Positions 45,790 through 58,116 of a stretch of DNA of 64,000 nt are shown here, piece by piece; position 1 is the first letter of the stretch; each line of letters starts with the position of its first letter. Origin of the DNA: Desmodus rotundus (lineage: Eukaryota > Chordata > Mammalia > Chiroptera > Phyllostomidae). Below the pieces are notes generated by a model. The model saw only the letters and a list, made by a program, of their open reading frames with translations. It did not search any database and was not told the origin of the DNA. The stretch is taken from the NCBI RefSeq assembly GCF_022682495.2, contig NC_071389.1:60658239-60722238 (forward strand), written 5' to 3'. Both the position numbers and the translations under genes were made by a program.

Positions 45790-46690
45790 GCAGTTGTTTC
45801 ATTTCAAAGGAGACAGCAAAGGAACTGAACTGGGTTAGGTGGACACCGCGCCCTTTGAATTAGTGTTCCCTGTCTGGCTGGCAGGGGTATAAGAAAAAAG
45901 GATACGGTCTAGGTAGTTCACCTGAGACCAAGCTGGGATTTAGAACCTTATCAGTTACAAACCCGGTGACATCTCCAGCCATCTGCTTGTATAAATTGAC
46001 ATTACTGAAGTGTATGCTTCTTAATGAAGGACAGAAATTTTGTTCCAGTAGCCTTGAAAAACTGTCAAAAGCAAAAAAAGGAACAGTATGGTACCTGCAT
46101 TCCCTGATCTCCCATGGAGGCTTCGAATGGTTTTGAGCTTCTGGAGGAAGGAAATTAGGGCCAGAAACTGAGGAATTATTTTTACAAATGACTTGGTGGG
46201 ATTTAGGGTCTAAGAAGTACTACTTGGGCCCTGGTGACAAGCTACAGCACAGAGGGCCATTCTCGCACGCAGTCTGCCATAGACTTCTGCGTAGCCTTGC
46301 CACCAATACAGAAAGGGCTCTGCCCAAAGAAGGCGTGTGCTCATGAAGAACACTGGCGACCAACACAGGGTCAAGACAACTTGGCTAGGAAGGAGCAAAC
46401 AGCAATAGAGCATGTGTGGGATTGTTCCTGAGCACCCAGGAGACGCAGCTGAAGATTTCCTGTCATAATGAGGGAGGCTGGGGCGGAGGGGATGATGGTT
46501 AAATTGAAGATGATTGTTAGACATCATTTAAGTAGTGATATTAAGAGTCTAATGAGGACAGCATCAAATTTATGTGTTAAGTTTTGGAAAATTGACATAT
46601 TTGCAGTAGTAAGTCATTCCATCCAAGGCAGTAATAGACTTTTCCATTTGTTTTGTACTTTGTCTTATATTTCCCAAGGATATTTTTATA
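45790..46690. other. No recognised feature
   Basis: Unassigned. The minus ORF 46210-46527 (105 codons) and plus ORF 46468-46749 (93) lack any domain I can name. Confidence 0.3.
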
Positions 46691-46906
46691 GTTTTGTTCA
46701 TGTACAATTCGGCACCTTTCTTATAAATTCATATCAAGTTATTTTCTAGTGTCTTCCTCATGAAATAGTCTTTCCACCTCTTTTTATAGGTGCTTTTGTC
46801 TGAATAGAGAGAGATGGGTTATGTCTGTAGTTTATTTTGCATTCACACAACACACCAAATTCTCTCATTATTTGTTTTATCACAAGAGTCTCTGAAATTT
46901 TCTTAA

Positions 46907-46919
46907 ACACACACACACA
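46907..46919. repeat. Short (CA)n tract
   Basis: ACACACACACACA run inside the old L1 region. Confidence 0.8.
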
Positions 46920-48137
46920 GGCATATCACTAGCATCAGGAACTTTTATCTCTTTTTCCATTATTTATACTAGCGATTATATATACATTTGCTAGAATCAC
47001 CAGTACAAGGGATTATGGTGATACCTGTCTGATTCCTGGGTTTTAGTGAAAGATTTAGTTTCTGCCCTTTAATAAAATGTTTGCTAGTAGGCTTTTCTTT
47101 GTTTTAAAAATAATTTCCTGCTGTTCCTATTTTGCTTCGAGCTTTCCCTGGTGTTGGTTGCTTGACCTTTGATGTCTTTTCATGACCCACTGATAATGGC
47201 TGGGTTATTTTCCCTTTAATTTTTAATGTAATCAATATGTAGATAGACTTCCTACCCTGGAACCACCCTTTCCTCTCTATAATACAGCTGTTTTGTTATA
47301 GTGAACTGGTCTTTTGATGCATTTCTCCATTACATCCTTTAATGCATTATGTGAACATTTGGCATTTATAGTCACAGGTGAAACTGGCCTGCACTTCTGT
47401 TGTTGAATTCCTTCTTTGGCTTTGGTATTTGAGGTATTCTGGCTTCATGAAACTAACTTGAGAGCTTTCATTCTTTTCCTAAGACCCACAACTGTTTAAA
47501 TGATATTGGAATTATCTATTGTTTAATGGTTTGATTAAAAATTCAACTGTGAATCCATCTGTCTGCTGTCTTTTTCAATAGGAAACCATTTATCACTTCT
47601 CCAATCTCTTCTATAATAATTGGCCTATTCAAGTTTTTACTAATTCTGAGTCATTTGTGATAATGTATATTTTGCTAAGGAAGTATTTAATTCTTCTATG
47701 TTTTATTAGTTTAATGTCCTCTCCAGAGTTGTCTTTAGTATTTACTTAGAATTATTGTAATCTCTTTCCTTCTTTCACATGGTTAATCTTGTCTAACTTT
47801 AATTTAATTTTCTTTTCCTAATCATAATTACATCTTATTTATCTATGTTTATTGGTCTTTTTACAGTATCAGTCTATGAATTTATTATTTTCTGCTATTT
47901 TATCTATCTTAATAATTTCAGCTTTTATCAATATTAATTCCCTCTTCAAACTTTGTTTTGTTTTTTTTGTTATTGTTCTTACTGGATTAATCAAGTACTT
48001 AATTCCTTTATCTTCACCTTTCTGCTTCCATAATTAAGGGCAACACATTTTCCTGTGAGTTGTTTTGCTTTTCCCCATCGTTTCAGTATAAAGTGTTTGT
48101 TTTTCCAATGCTGCTAGGGATTTCCATATTTGCCCTT

Positions 48138-48472
48138 GCTATGGCCGGCATTCTTGTGTCCCACCCCACTGAAATTCATGTGTGGAAATCCTAGACTCCA
48201 TTGATGATGCTATTAGGATGTGGAGCCTTTGGGAGGTATGTAGGTTGTGAGGTAAAACCCTCCTGACTTTATAAAAGAGGCTCCAGGAAAGTCCGTACCT
48301 CCTTCTGCCCGGGGAGGACACAATGAGAAGATGCCTGCTATGAACCAGGAAGAGGACCCTTACCACAGGTGACCGCACTGGGATCTTGGACTTCCAGCCT
48401 CCAGAACCATGAGAAATAAATTTCTGTTGTTTCTGTGATATTTTGTTATGACAGCCCCAAAGGACTAAGACA
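48138..48472 (+). mobile_element. MaLR-type LTR (MLT1/MST-like), solo
   Basis: CCCACCCCACTGAAATTCATGTGTGGAAATCCTAGACTCC, GGTGATGCTATTAGGATGTGGAGCCTTTGGGAGGTA-like text, GAGGACACAATGAGAAGATGCCTGC, TATGAACCAGGAAGAGGACCC, CTTGGACTTCCAGCCTCCAGAACCATGAGAAATAAATTTCTGTTGTTT, and the end CCAAAGGACTAAGACA. AATAAA near 48415 is the LTR poly(A) signal. No internal ERVL sequence beside it, so it is solo. Confidence 0.92.
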
Positions 48473-49954
48473 CTTCTGTGATTTCCTATTTCATACAAGA
48501 CATATCTCATCCTGTGTTTCTTAATTTCCAATTAACTTTCCTGGATTGTGCTGAGAGAATATAACCTGTTAGCTCTCTAATTCTTCTCAATTAGTTAGGG
48601 TTTTCTTTTTGGCCAAGAACATAATTCAGTTATGTAAAAGTCCTATGGAAATATATATAAATATATTATATGATATGTATTACATTTTATTATATTTATA
48701 TATCTCCTAATCAAGAGATAAAATATTGCTATTTAAGGAATACTATGTTAATATATTAAATCAAGCTTATTAATTGTATTATTCATTTCTTCTATGTCCT
48801 CCCTACAGCTTTTTTTGGGGGTGGGATCTCTTAAATTATATCAATTCTGGGATATACTGAAAAAGCCAGTACAATTGTATTTGTATTTTTATCATGTTCT
48901 TTCATTTTTTTTAATTGAAATAACATGTCCCCTTCTTGTCCTAAAAGTTTGGTTTGTGCATTCAGCTTCTTATTTTGCTCACTGAAAACAGCTCATCTAA
49001 CCAATTCACAATGTTTGTCCTTATCCTGTTTAGTGCCTTTAACCTTCTCAGCCACACTGTTTGCTATTAATCTTGTTCCTCCGGTGTCTTTCCATGCATT
49101 TCCTTTGTTTTGTTTTCTTGGGGTTTGTTTTTTTTTTATTTTCAAATCTCTTTTACTGCTATATTTTAAATATATATTTTGCAATAAACAAATCTGCTGC
49201 TTTTTTAAATTAAATTTAATAATCTTTTTTAATAAAAGAATCTTAGTCAAATCACGTTTTGTGTCATGCCTGATATATGTTCTTTCTATCTCATTTTTTA
49301 TTCATTTATTGTACCCTGCTGTTTCCCCTTTCACCTTTTTGTTTATGCTTGCCCATCTCATTAAGTTTCCCTTATTCCCCTTTTCCCTTGATTCTTTGCA
49401 GATTCTACTGGGTATTTCTTTCTTTTCATAAATGGTTATCTTTTCCTCCCTTGTTCTTATAATCAAATATTATTACTGGACTATTACATAAAATCAAGGT
49501 ATTATTTTCTTTACCAGGATCCTCTATTTCCCTCTTTTCTTCTTTCATTTGAAAAAATCTTTTAAAATACTTTCTTCTTTCAACATACTTTCTGTTCTAC
49601 TTCTTTCTTCATCTTTTTCCATCTTGAGGTTTCTATTCTGGTCTATGTCTTACTTTGCTAAAGTCTTTTCTTATGGATTTTTCTCTGATAAAGTACATAA
49701 ATAGTAAACTCCTTCTTGTATATCTTTTCAAATATCTTTTGTGCTGAGAGGTGGATGCTATCTTGCTGAGGTACTGAATAATTCGGTCATGGTCCTATTC
49801 TGGAAGTAATCTATGGATGCCAGTTCGTCCTTGTTTCTAGCTTCCATTGTCGCAAATACGTCTAATGCAAGTCTGATATTGTTTCCCCTTGTAATTCATT
49901 TGTAACTGCTTGGAAGTTGTGAGATTTTTCCCTATATTGTTATCATTCAGAAAT

Positions 49955-50110
49955 TTAAAAGGGGAAGTGTTGTCAAGGAACATGTATAAAGGACACATGG
50001 ACGAAGCCAAAGGTGGTTAGGATCGAGGGTGGGAAGTGGGGATGGCTGGGGTGGGACAGAGTGATGGGAGGAAAATAGACACAACTGTATTTGAACAATT
50101 AAAAAAAAAG
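49955..50110 (+). mobile_element. Young L1 3' end (extreme 5' truncation)
   Basis: GGGGAAGTGTTGTCAAGGAACATGTATAAAGGACACATGGACGAAGCCAAAGG closely tracks the 3' UTR of the L1 at 5269-6577 and ends in an A tract of about 9. Only about 150 bp were inserted, into the older minus-strand L1. Confidence 0.88.
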
Positions 50111-50273
50111 GAGAGAGAAAAGGAATTGTATCAGATTTACGTCTTAAAATATGAAATTTTCTTTTTCTGGTATTACAAATTATTGACTGACTTCCATTTG
50201 TTCTTTCTTCTCCTTTTGAAATTTCATAAAATTAGGTCTTTGGACCTGACTTCCATTTCCTTTTGAGGGTCAC

Positions 50274-50292
50274 CTTTTTTTTTTTTTTTTTT
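50274..50292. repeat. Poly(T) tract of 19
   Basis: Uninterrupted T run inside the older L1 region. Confidence 0.95.
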
Positions 50293-50599
50293 GCTTCATG
50301 CTTTGATATATTTCTTAGCACTTGATTTTTCAGACCACTGATTCAGTTTTCAATAGAGACTCTCCTCTCAGTTCTACTCCTGAATCTTTTATTTTGGAAG
50401 CCACGTTTTCAATTTCAGAAATAATTTTTTATGCTGGTCTTGCATCTTAATTCCAGATGTCACTATCTCCTCCAGGAGCACTCTTATCAGTGGTATGTTG
50501 TTCTGACGACTGTTTTTCTCTTAGCTATTGGATGGGTTATTTTCTGTGTCAACTCATTGGAGTTCAGATGCTAAATGACAGGAGTCTCACAGACCATGA

Positions 50600-51215
50600 A
50601 AGATGAAGTTATCTCTGCCTACAGGGGCCTAATATACAGCAGAGGCTGCCAGACCCTGTTGCTGTCTTGAAGGAAACCCTTTGCTCTCAGGCCTCCTGGT
50701 ACCGCCACAGCCTGAAGAACAGGGAGATCCAGTCTTTCTACACGGTTCTTTCTTGAGGATGCGAGGGTAAGAAGATCTGAGCCAACATTGTCTTCTGTCT
50801 GGAAATTCACAGGTCTCTGCCCTGCCAGCATTTCCCAATATCCACTGCCCTTAGTCCTCACTAGTTCCGTGATGATGTTCTTTGCCCAGCACCTGACCTG
50901 AGTCATCTATCCGTTTTACAGGCCCCACTTGTATAGAGCCAGACTGTCTGTGTTAGTTCTTATTACATGGATCAGCACCTATTTTCAGGTTATAAAAAAG
51001 GTACATAAAGGACAATGAAGCAAGGTTTCCTACCTAAGCCTAGAGTCCATGCTTCAAAGCTCAGTTAGAGCTTGTCTAGAAGACTAATGTCTGCCTAGAA
51101 TATATCTGAATGATGAACTGAGAAATTTCCTGGTAAAAAGAAATCATCCTAAGGCATAAAAAAAAAGGTCAGGCATGCAAGCTTGTTTCAATAACCATGC
51201 CTCTCTGCCAGAATT
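50600..51215. other. No recognised feature
   Basis: Contains minus readings of 95 and 69 codons at 50619-50906 without domain features. Unassigned. Confidence 0.3.
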
Positions 51216-51236
51216 TAACAGCTTGATATCTCTTTG

Positions 51237-51452
51237 TTTTAAGATTTTATTTATTTATTTTTAGAGAGAGGGAAAAGGAGGGAGAAAGAGAGGGAGAGAA
51301 ACACTGACGTGAGAGAGAAACATCAATGGGTTGCCTCACATAGAGCTTCAACCAACCAATGACCAAACCTGCAACCCAGGCATGTATTCTTGCCAGGAAT
51401 CAAACCAGTGACCTTTTGCTTTGTGGGACAACACCCAGCACCGGTCAGGGCC
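51237..51452 (-). mobile_element. VES SINE (bat)
   Basis: TTTTATTTATTTATTTTTAGAGAGAGGG tail region, AACATCAATGGGTTGCCTC, GACCAAACCTGCAACCCAGGCATG, GGAATCAAACCAGTGACC and CACCGGTCAGGGCC head. Target-duplication-like flanks at 51220-51236 and 51453-51468 (imperfect, one-base indel). Confidence 0.93.
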
Positions 51453-51479
51453 AGTTTGACATCCTTTGCTCACATTGTC

Positions 51480-52015
51480 CTCCAGCCCAGCTCTCAGGTT
51501 CAAGTCCTGGGAAGGTAAGGCCTCAAGAAAAATGAAAACCTGTACTGGAAACTTGGGGAGATATTGAAAGCACAAAACAGTAATATCTGGGACCTTCATG
51601 ACAAGTTGGGTTTAATTTTTAGGTTGTTGCTGCTTGTTTATTTTCCTAAGTTCAGGTAGACCCCATTTGAGGACAGTAATTTATCACAGGCATCAGCAGC
51701 GAAGTATGGAGAAGTGGCACCAGCGGCAACAACAGATGCTGATTTTTGGAAGCTCAAGTAAAGGAGAAGGAAAAGGCAAATGCTTCATAATCATTGTGCC
51801 TCCTAAGAGCTCAGGCAACTATTCACCAGCCCCATTTCTCTCCTTGAAATAACTGAGGAACATGTTAAATGTAATTCAAAGTACCTCATGAGAAGGTGGG
51901 GAAAGAACCCAGAAAGATGGGGAACCCAGAAAAGATGGGGAAAGAATGCTAATTATTGTAGTTACTGTGTCACCATTTTTACCCGCAGCTGCTGAATGAA
52001 GTCTAAGGAAACACA
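51480..52015. other. No recognised feature
   Basis: A 72-codon plus ORF (51634-51852) is present without support. Confidence 0.3.
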
Positions 52016-52024
52016 ATTTTATAA

Positions 52025-52135
52025 TCAAATTTTATCAGAGAAGGAAACTGAGTCACAGAACCAGTTGCGAGAGTCACATAAGAAGTCAAAGGCTGGTCCA
52101 AGGACTAAAGTCCACTTCCTCTGACTTCTAACCCA
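52025..52135 (+). mobile_element. MIR SINE fragment
   Basis: TTATCAGAGAAGGAAACTGAGTCACAGAACCAGTTGCGAGAGTCACATAAGAAGTCAAAGGCTGG fits the MIR 3' half. Confidence 0.65.
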
Positions 52136-52654
52136 TAAGGTCATCACAATTCCACTCAGGGGAGGAATGATTCAAAGTAAATCATCCACAGAACAGATAA
52201 AAAGTAAAAGTCCTCAAATATCTGTCCTACTGATTATGGCTCTATGATTTTATAATTGGGATTTGAGGGACTACAAACTTGTCAGGCCCTCGAGCAAAGA
52301 GAGTGGTCTTTAGTCCTGTGCAAGGTTCCCATACTAGAGTGATGTTTCGAAGACAGAACATGGTCCTTTTTATCCAATTCAATCCCACTTCTTTACTCTG
52401 TCAAGAATGTGGCTTACAGCTTTCTGTTTGCTCTTCCCAATGGCAGATATCTTTCTTTTTATAATTATAATTTGCACATCTGGTTATTTTAAGAGAGACT
52501 ATGACAATTATGGTTGATAGTTATGGTAAATCAATGTTTTAATAACAGAATTTCAGTGTATCAAGTTTATCTCCAGAAAAATTGTAAACAATTCAACCTA
52601 AATAATCCAGAGAGGAGAGGAGCCTGGTAGATTATTATGGTAAGAGAGCTAATA

Positions 52655-52905
52655 ATGATAGTTATTTTTATAGTAACCTTTCAGTAAATAAAATGCACCA
52701 TATTAAGTACTTCATTTACTTCATCTAATTCTCATTTAAACCCTATGAAGAAACCGTATTATGCCCATCTTATATAAAGAAACTGACATTGTAAATCAAA
52801 TAACCTCCCAAGTGTTACAAAGCTAGAAATTGCCAGAGTCAGACTTATATCCTAGTTTGTCCAAATCTAGGTTTTTCTGATTCCTAAGCTCCCATTGTTA
52901 CTACT
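52655..52905 (+). mobile_element. MIR SINE, longer fragment
   Basis: Extends through CATTATTAAGTACTTCATTTACTTCATCTAATTCTCATTTAAACCCTATGAAG, TATGCCCATCTTATATAAAGAAACTGACATTG, AACCTCCCAAGTGTTACAAAGCTAG and a CCTAAGCTCCCATTGTTACTAC end. Full MIR order, well kept. Confidence 0.85.
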
Positions 52906-52909
52906 CTCT

Positions 52910-54835
52910 TCCACGGCCTCATTAAGGAAGAGAAGCTAGTACATTTCATCCTATTTGTGTTTCCTCAGGAAAACCCATACCATTTGCCAAGCAAAAAATA
53001 CAAAATTAAACTTGCAAACCTTTGGCCCACTGTCAGACTTTGAGAAGAATAATTTCCTTAAAAGTACAAGGAGTAAAAATCTGACTCACGATAAATAATT
53101 CTATCAAATGTATTTCTGTACTGCCTCTGACCCTGCCCGTTTGCCTTAAGTCACTGCCAATACTAATAAATCCCACAATACCCCCAGAATATAAAGAATA
53201 ACTGTTGAAATTAATCTAAGTATACGGAGATTTAAAAAGTATTTTTGATACTAGACAGAGCATTTACCTTTCAAAGGCCATTCTCTTGATTTTCCTTAAA
53301 TATCATATAATAACTCACATTATGATTTTGTGTTTTCAGTGAGTAAACATAGGTCCCTAGTGTTATTGTTTACTCTTTCCATATAACTCACTGGCAAAAC
53401 AGAATTGATTGGCATCTCACATGCTCGTTATTATCTAAATATCCAAGAATGAAACTGAGAACATGGATGGAAGCAAAAACAGATTCAAATATATCACAAA
53501 AATTAGTAATTTAACTAATAAACCATTCCTTGGTTTGTGGTCATTTGCCCATAATTCCAACAAGAACACTGCCTTGCAGGTAACAAGTAACCAATAAATA
53601 TTTGTTGAACAAACAAATGAATAAAATCTCAATTACGGCAAATTCAAGTCAGTAAATTAGCATCACCTATGGGCATAGTGGGATATTGGGGGGGGAGGGA
53701 GAGTTGCCTGCTCAGAATCCATTCCACCCATTCCAGTGATATCACACCTATTCTGGTGCAGTCCTGTCTTTCATTTGTATAACACGTTTGTACAGATTTC
53801 CATTTGTACAACCTTGGTCTTCATAAAACCAAGAGAGAAGCATGAGGAGTCAACTGACCAATCAGAAATCCTCCCAAGACTTCGAATCTTGAAAACCTAA
53901 GACACTTGGGATTCATTGCTTCTAGTAAAGCTACCCTTACAGGACAGTTAAGTAGACCTTGCTGTCTGGAACCTTGGAACCTGGATGTCTTGGAACCTAG
54001 TTCTTGTCCAAATTGAGTTCGATTCTTCACCTTACCCGTGGATCTTGTTAATTCACCAGTATAAATGTAAGATTTTTGTGTGGGTTTAAATTAGCCCGAA
54101 TTCTACTACTTAAAACTGAAGAACACAATCCTGCAGCTTCCATTTAGGATGTACAAAGATTATCACACTAAACCTAAAAAGGAGATTAAACGGTAGTTAA
54201 TCTACAAAATCATAACTTTCTTGGAGCATCTCAGAGAGCTGGGATCACAAGGCAACCTAGTAACCTGAATTCCAGTGAAGGAGAGATCAGCTCCTTCAAG
54301 GAGGGGTGGAACAGAGGAACTTTTGACCTGTGGTAGAGCAGGGGAAAACTGGTGGCCACCATGCAAAAATAAATGGGGTAAAAAAAGCTAAAAATTTTCT
54401 TAAATGCATAAAATTTTTTAAAAAGTATGGGCTATTATATCAGTTTAGAATAGTTGAACATCCCCCAAATGAGAGAAGACTGCACTCACCCCCAAGCCAT
54501 TCCCCACAGTCCTCCACAAGATACTTGTAGAAAGACCAGGGACATGGTGGGAGATTTGAGAGAGCCACCTCACTAATGCAGGTGTGAGGAAGAAAGGGGC
54601 AGCTTTTAGGAATATTTGGTCTTACTTGCTTCTCTTGTTTTCCCCTCTCCTGTGAAACAAAGGCCATGAATTATTGCGGGGAGGCACAGCAAACCCTCTT
54701 GTCTACGGGGTACAGGCAAAGACAGGTTGCACTTAAGGAAGGAGTAGAACTTACTGGAGGAGAGGCAAAAAAATATCTTGCACCTTAAATCTTACCAATC
54801 AATGTTCTATTGCCACTCAGGAAAGGCAAGAAATT
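52910..54835. other. No recognised gene
   Basis: AT-rich with an AATAAATATTTGTTGAACAAACAAATGAATAAA stretch near 53594-53626, like the end of an old L2/MIR-type element. Poly(G) GGGGGGGAGGG near 53688. No exon evident. Confidence 0.35.
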
Positions 54836-54839
54836 CATA

Positions 54840-55520
54840 CACAAGACCAACCCCAGATACAAGATAGAGTTTGGTTACCACTGGCGAGATGTGTAGATGT
54901 ATTGGGAAAGCTTTGCCTCCCAGGCTCAGCTCCATAGCCTGCCAAGAATGAGGCTGGACCAGGGCGACAGAGAATTCCCCCCCAACAGCAGTCTACTGTT
55001 GGGGGAAGGGCAGGATTGTGTGCAGAGACTGAAAGCTCAGGGAGGAGCAGAAACAATGAGAGAAACCCTGCAGCTGCCATCCCAAGCACAAGGACTACTA
55101 GTCCAACTGCTAGAAGAGTTTGAAGCCTGTGATGCCCTGCAGGCAACAAAAGCAAAAACAAACCCAAACACAGCTCAACTCCTTACTGTATTGACTCAAC
55201 TCCACATTAACGGTCAGCCAGAAGAAAAGGTCTTCCCATACCCAGGAACAAATACATTTTATCTTAGTCTCTGCTGTTCCATACATGATGTTTACCAGTC
55301 AATAAAAATTACAAAACAAGAAAAAAACAACCCACTGAGAGGAAATAAAACAATGAACAGAAATAGACTCAGAGATGCCCCAGATGATGCTATGATCAGA
55401 CAGACAGAGTCTTTAAAATAATTATAATTAATGTATTAAAAGATCAAGTGTAACAGTTGTAGAACATGAAAAACCCGATGAAGAATTTCAGCAGAGAAAT
55501 AGATCAAGAGTCCCATCTAT
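54840..55520 (+). mobile_element. L1 5' region fragment (L1M-type)
   Basis: TTTATCTTAGTCTCTGCTGTTCCATACATGATGTTTACCAGTCAATAAAAATTACAAAACAAG, GACTCAGAGATGCCCCAGATGATGC, ATGATCAGACAGACAGAGTCTTTAAAATAATTATAATTAATGTATTAAAAGATC and AGAAATAGATCAAGAG are the L1 5' UTR to ORF1 leader. The 174-codon ORF at 54897-55421 is inside it and is L1 leader sequence, not a host gene; in-frame text is repeat-like. Confidence 0.75.
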
Positions 55521-55529
55521 ATTAGTGAG

Positions 55530-55800
55530 GGTATTATTCAATATATTGCCAAAAAGATTATGAACTCTGACTAAAACAATATTTAACAAATTTGACATTT
55601 AAACAACCTTCAGTCTCCCAAACTTGTAACGGAAAAAAATGAGCAGTGAAAGCTTTCAGGGCTGTCCAGAAAGATTTGCTTATGAATGTGGATATGAAAG
55701 ACAGACAAGAGTCAAGAAGACCTTATTCATTCTAACTCAGATATGGAATGGAGATGCCTTGGAGTAGAAGGTTTGGTCATAGTGTAGGTAGAGTAGGGAG
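55530..55800. other. No recognised feature
   Basis: Unassigned; may belong to the L1 leader above. Confidence 0.3.
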
Positions 55801-55803
55801 AGA

Positions 55804-56692
55804 TGTAACAGGGTGTTGAGCTGAGGGTCCCCCCAAGACGGAGAAAACCCCCATAGCTATCACTTGGGAGGGATGAGGGAAGCGGAGCAGGGTCATGGAG
55901 AGCTACTTTGCATATCTGAAGAACTTAGCCAGTGTTTTAATAACACTATAAAGCTGCGCCTGCACAGAGCCAGGGAGATGGGCGTGACTCTAACCCATAT
56001 TGTAGTCGGAGGGGCTTCCTATGCCTGTGAGAGTGGCTTAGAGGAGGCTTCTGTGTCATAGAGCCATACTTGCCCAGACTAACAATGGCAGCCAAGAAAG
56101 CAGAAGAAACCAGACTACTGGCAGATGTGTCCAGTGTGGGAGGAGTTGGAAGTGGGGTTGCTGAGGAAGATCCATGCCTCTATTTAAAGGCAGTCGGGAC
56201 AGCCAGGAGGAGGCTTAACCACGTGATTTGGGAGCAGAGAGGAGTCTCTTTTGACCACGTGGCTTGGAAAGCAGGAAAGCAAGATGTAGCAGCTGTGGGC
56301 AGCTCTCTCTCTTGGCCATGTGGTTTGAAAGGGTGCAGGAGGACTCCCACCGGCCCACCATGAGGATGCAGTTTTGGATTAAGAAAGGGAGCCTAGCTGA
56401 GCTGCAAACTTCTATTTTCTTTTCCTGAAATATGGTACCCCTGACCAGTCTGGTTTGGCAAGGGGAGAGAGGACTGTGTGTTAGTGGGCGTTTTAAAGGG
56501 ACTTTGGGACTTAAGGGCCATTACATCCCATAACATTCTACCATTACTCTAAACCTGTATAACTTTTAATTAAATAATTCATTTCCTTTTTACCAAACTC
56601 TGGCATTGAGAGCCACAACTCTTACTGGTGGTAGGCAAAAAGAACCATAGAGTACCAAGACCCCCGGGGTGGAGAGGCGGTTTCTGTAACAG
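55804..56692 (+). mobile_element. Probable ERV LTR
   Basis: TGAGGGTCCCCCCAAGACGG near the start, a CTATTTAAAGG TATA-like box near 56178-56188, an AATTAAATAATTCATTTCC poly(A)-signal-like site near 56568, then CCAAACTCTGGCATTGAGAGCC, GTGGTAGGCAAAAAGAACC, and GTACCAAGACCCCCGGGGTGGAGAGGCGG ending CTGTAACA. The 8-mer TGTAACAG is at 55804-55811 and 56685-56692. The last 120 bp read like an R/U5. It has no internal viral genes. Start is uncertain. Confidence 0.6.
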
Positions 56693-56714
56693 AGCCAATA
56701 AAATGTTCTATGTT

Positions 56715-57060
56715 AGACTTGTTAAGCTTGAGATGTTTACCAGACATCCAAGTGGAGCAGTCAAGTAGAAAGTTCATTGTATGAGTTTCAAATTTGGAAG
56801 ATATATCTGGGCTTGAGAAATAAAATTGGGAGTTAAAAAGATATAGATGAGACGAGTCTCATCTATAAAAGCCACGAGTCCACCTGAGAGTCCTAAGAGA
56901 GTAGATACTCACAGAAACAGCCCAAGCCCAAGGACTGAGCCCTAAAGCATTCCAAACTTAAGAGGTCAAGAGGAAGAGGAAGACCCAGCAAAGAACACTG
57001 ATGTATTATCTCTAGACACACCTGAGTGTATAAGGCGTGTAGAATCCTGACAGATTAGCA
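56715..57060 (+). mobile_element. Ancient interspersed repeat, family not named
   Basis: ACTTGTTAAGCTTGAGATGTTTACCAGACATCCAAGTGGAGCAGTCAAGTAGAAAGTTC, TTGGGAGTTAAAAAGATATAGATGA, CAGCCCAAGCCCAAGGACTGAGCCCTAAAGCATTCCAA and AGAGGAAGAGGAAGACCCAGCAAAGAACACTG follow a well-known mammal-wide old repeat. Same type as 7905-8235. Confidence 0.6.
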
Positions 57061-57069
57061 GTTGTCACT

Positions 57070-57545
57070 GAGCCATATTTCAGTGGTCACCTTAAAACCT
57101 AGGAATATAAAAATTTTAAAAATAAACAGTTGTGATTTTTTTTACATTACTGGGTTTTTGAGTTTTTAAATGTGTATTTATTTATTTATTCTGCCAAAGC
57201 TATACAATTTAATATGAAAAATATCATTTCTGTTCATATAGTATTTTTAAGTGCATAGTGGTTAGTTTTGAAATAATTTGCATTTAGCCAGATGTCATAC
57301 TATTGTATAAATTTGTGAATGCAACAAATGAGAAAGAAAAGTATAAATAAAAAGGTTTGCAGTATATACACATATCCAGGAACTACTCCACGTGGTACTA
57401 ACGAAAGTAAATTTGCAGCTAAATGGAAACTACGGTTTTAACATATTGATGAGAAGTTTAATGTTTTATAGAGTTTTGTACATTTTCAGTATAAAGTTTG
57501 GCTGTATTTTATCAAAATCAGCTGTGAAGCATGACTTGTTTCTGT
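57070..57545. other. No recognised feature, AT-rich
   Basis: Short (ATTT)n at 57178-57192. Nothing else assigned. Confidence 0.35.
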
Positions 57546-57549
57546 GTAA

Positions 57550-58085
57550 TAACCATGTTTTCTATCTCTGAATTTCGATGCTTTGAGGTCTGGGGCCTTG
57601 CTGAACCTACAGGAACTCCCCTTCCAGGCATAACTAATTCATTGCAAGCAACTCACCTGCCAGCATGTCCTTCCTACGCAACCAGCCAATCTAGAGCCCA
57701 CACCCCCAACCTCTTCCTCTAATGGGCTCTTACACCAGGGCCACTATTACTCTGCTCTGATCAACCCAGCGTCAGGTACCAGACCACTAACCCCAGGCCC
57801 CACAGACTGCTGAAATTACTAAACTAGCCAATCCTAAACCTGCTTACCTTGCCTCACCTGTTCCTTCCCTCAAAAACCACAGTAAAGATTCTTGCCCACA
57901 TTTCCTCCCTCTCTCCCTTTGCTTCCTGACCAACCATGGTATTTCCTATGTGGCCCTGGGGAGTGTGCTGTGCCTTCTGACTCTAGGGATCTGTGAGTAT
58001 AAGCTTCCTTCCTAACAACCATGTCTGTGTCTGCACCTTACCATAGGTGATTAAAACAAATCCCTGGTACCTCATTAAAACATTC
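57550..58085 (+). mobile_element. Probable old ERV LTR fragment
   Basis: CTCACCTGCCAGCATGTCC, CTCTTCCTCTAATGGGCTC, TGACCAACCATGGTATTTCCTATGTGGCCCTGGGGAGTGTGCTGTGCCTTCTGACTCTAGGGATCTGTGAGTATAAGCTTCC, AACAACCATGTCTGTGTCTGCACC and an end ATTAAAACAAATCCC are LTR-like in order. Ends are not clear and the class is inferred. Confidence 0.5.
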
Positions 58086-58116
58086 TGCATTTCATCTCAT
58101 AGTAGGTGATGTACTA

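Larger units (their letters stand above)
46700..50590 (-). mobile_element. Long ancient L1 (ORF2 and further 5' sequence), interrupted
   Basis: T-rich plus strand reads as a reversed L1. AGATTTAGTTTCTGCCCTTTAATAAAATGTTTGCTAGTAGGC, TAACTTGAGAGCTTTC, AATTCAACTGTGAATCCATCTGTCTGCTG and TCTATGTTTATTGGTC keep the order of a reversed L1 ORF2. TTTCCTGGATTGTGCTGAGAGAATATAACCTGTTAGC and GTTTTCTTTTTGGCCAAGAAC come later, and the segment ends with ORF1-like text near 50200-50580. A MaLR LTR (48138-48472) and a young L1 3' end (49955-50110) lie inside it. Many stops; inactive. Confidence 0.75.

Noticed and set aside
48925..49431. 168-codon plus ORF rich in Phe/Leu/Ser
   Set aside because: Reads the T-rich antisense of an old L1; the hydrophobic look is due to T-richness, not a membrane protein.
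54897..55421. 174-codon plus ORF as gene
   Set aside because: It lies in L1 5' leader sequence and its text matches the L1 pattern in nucleotide order.
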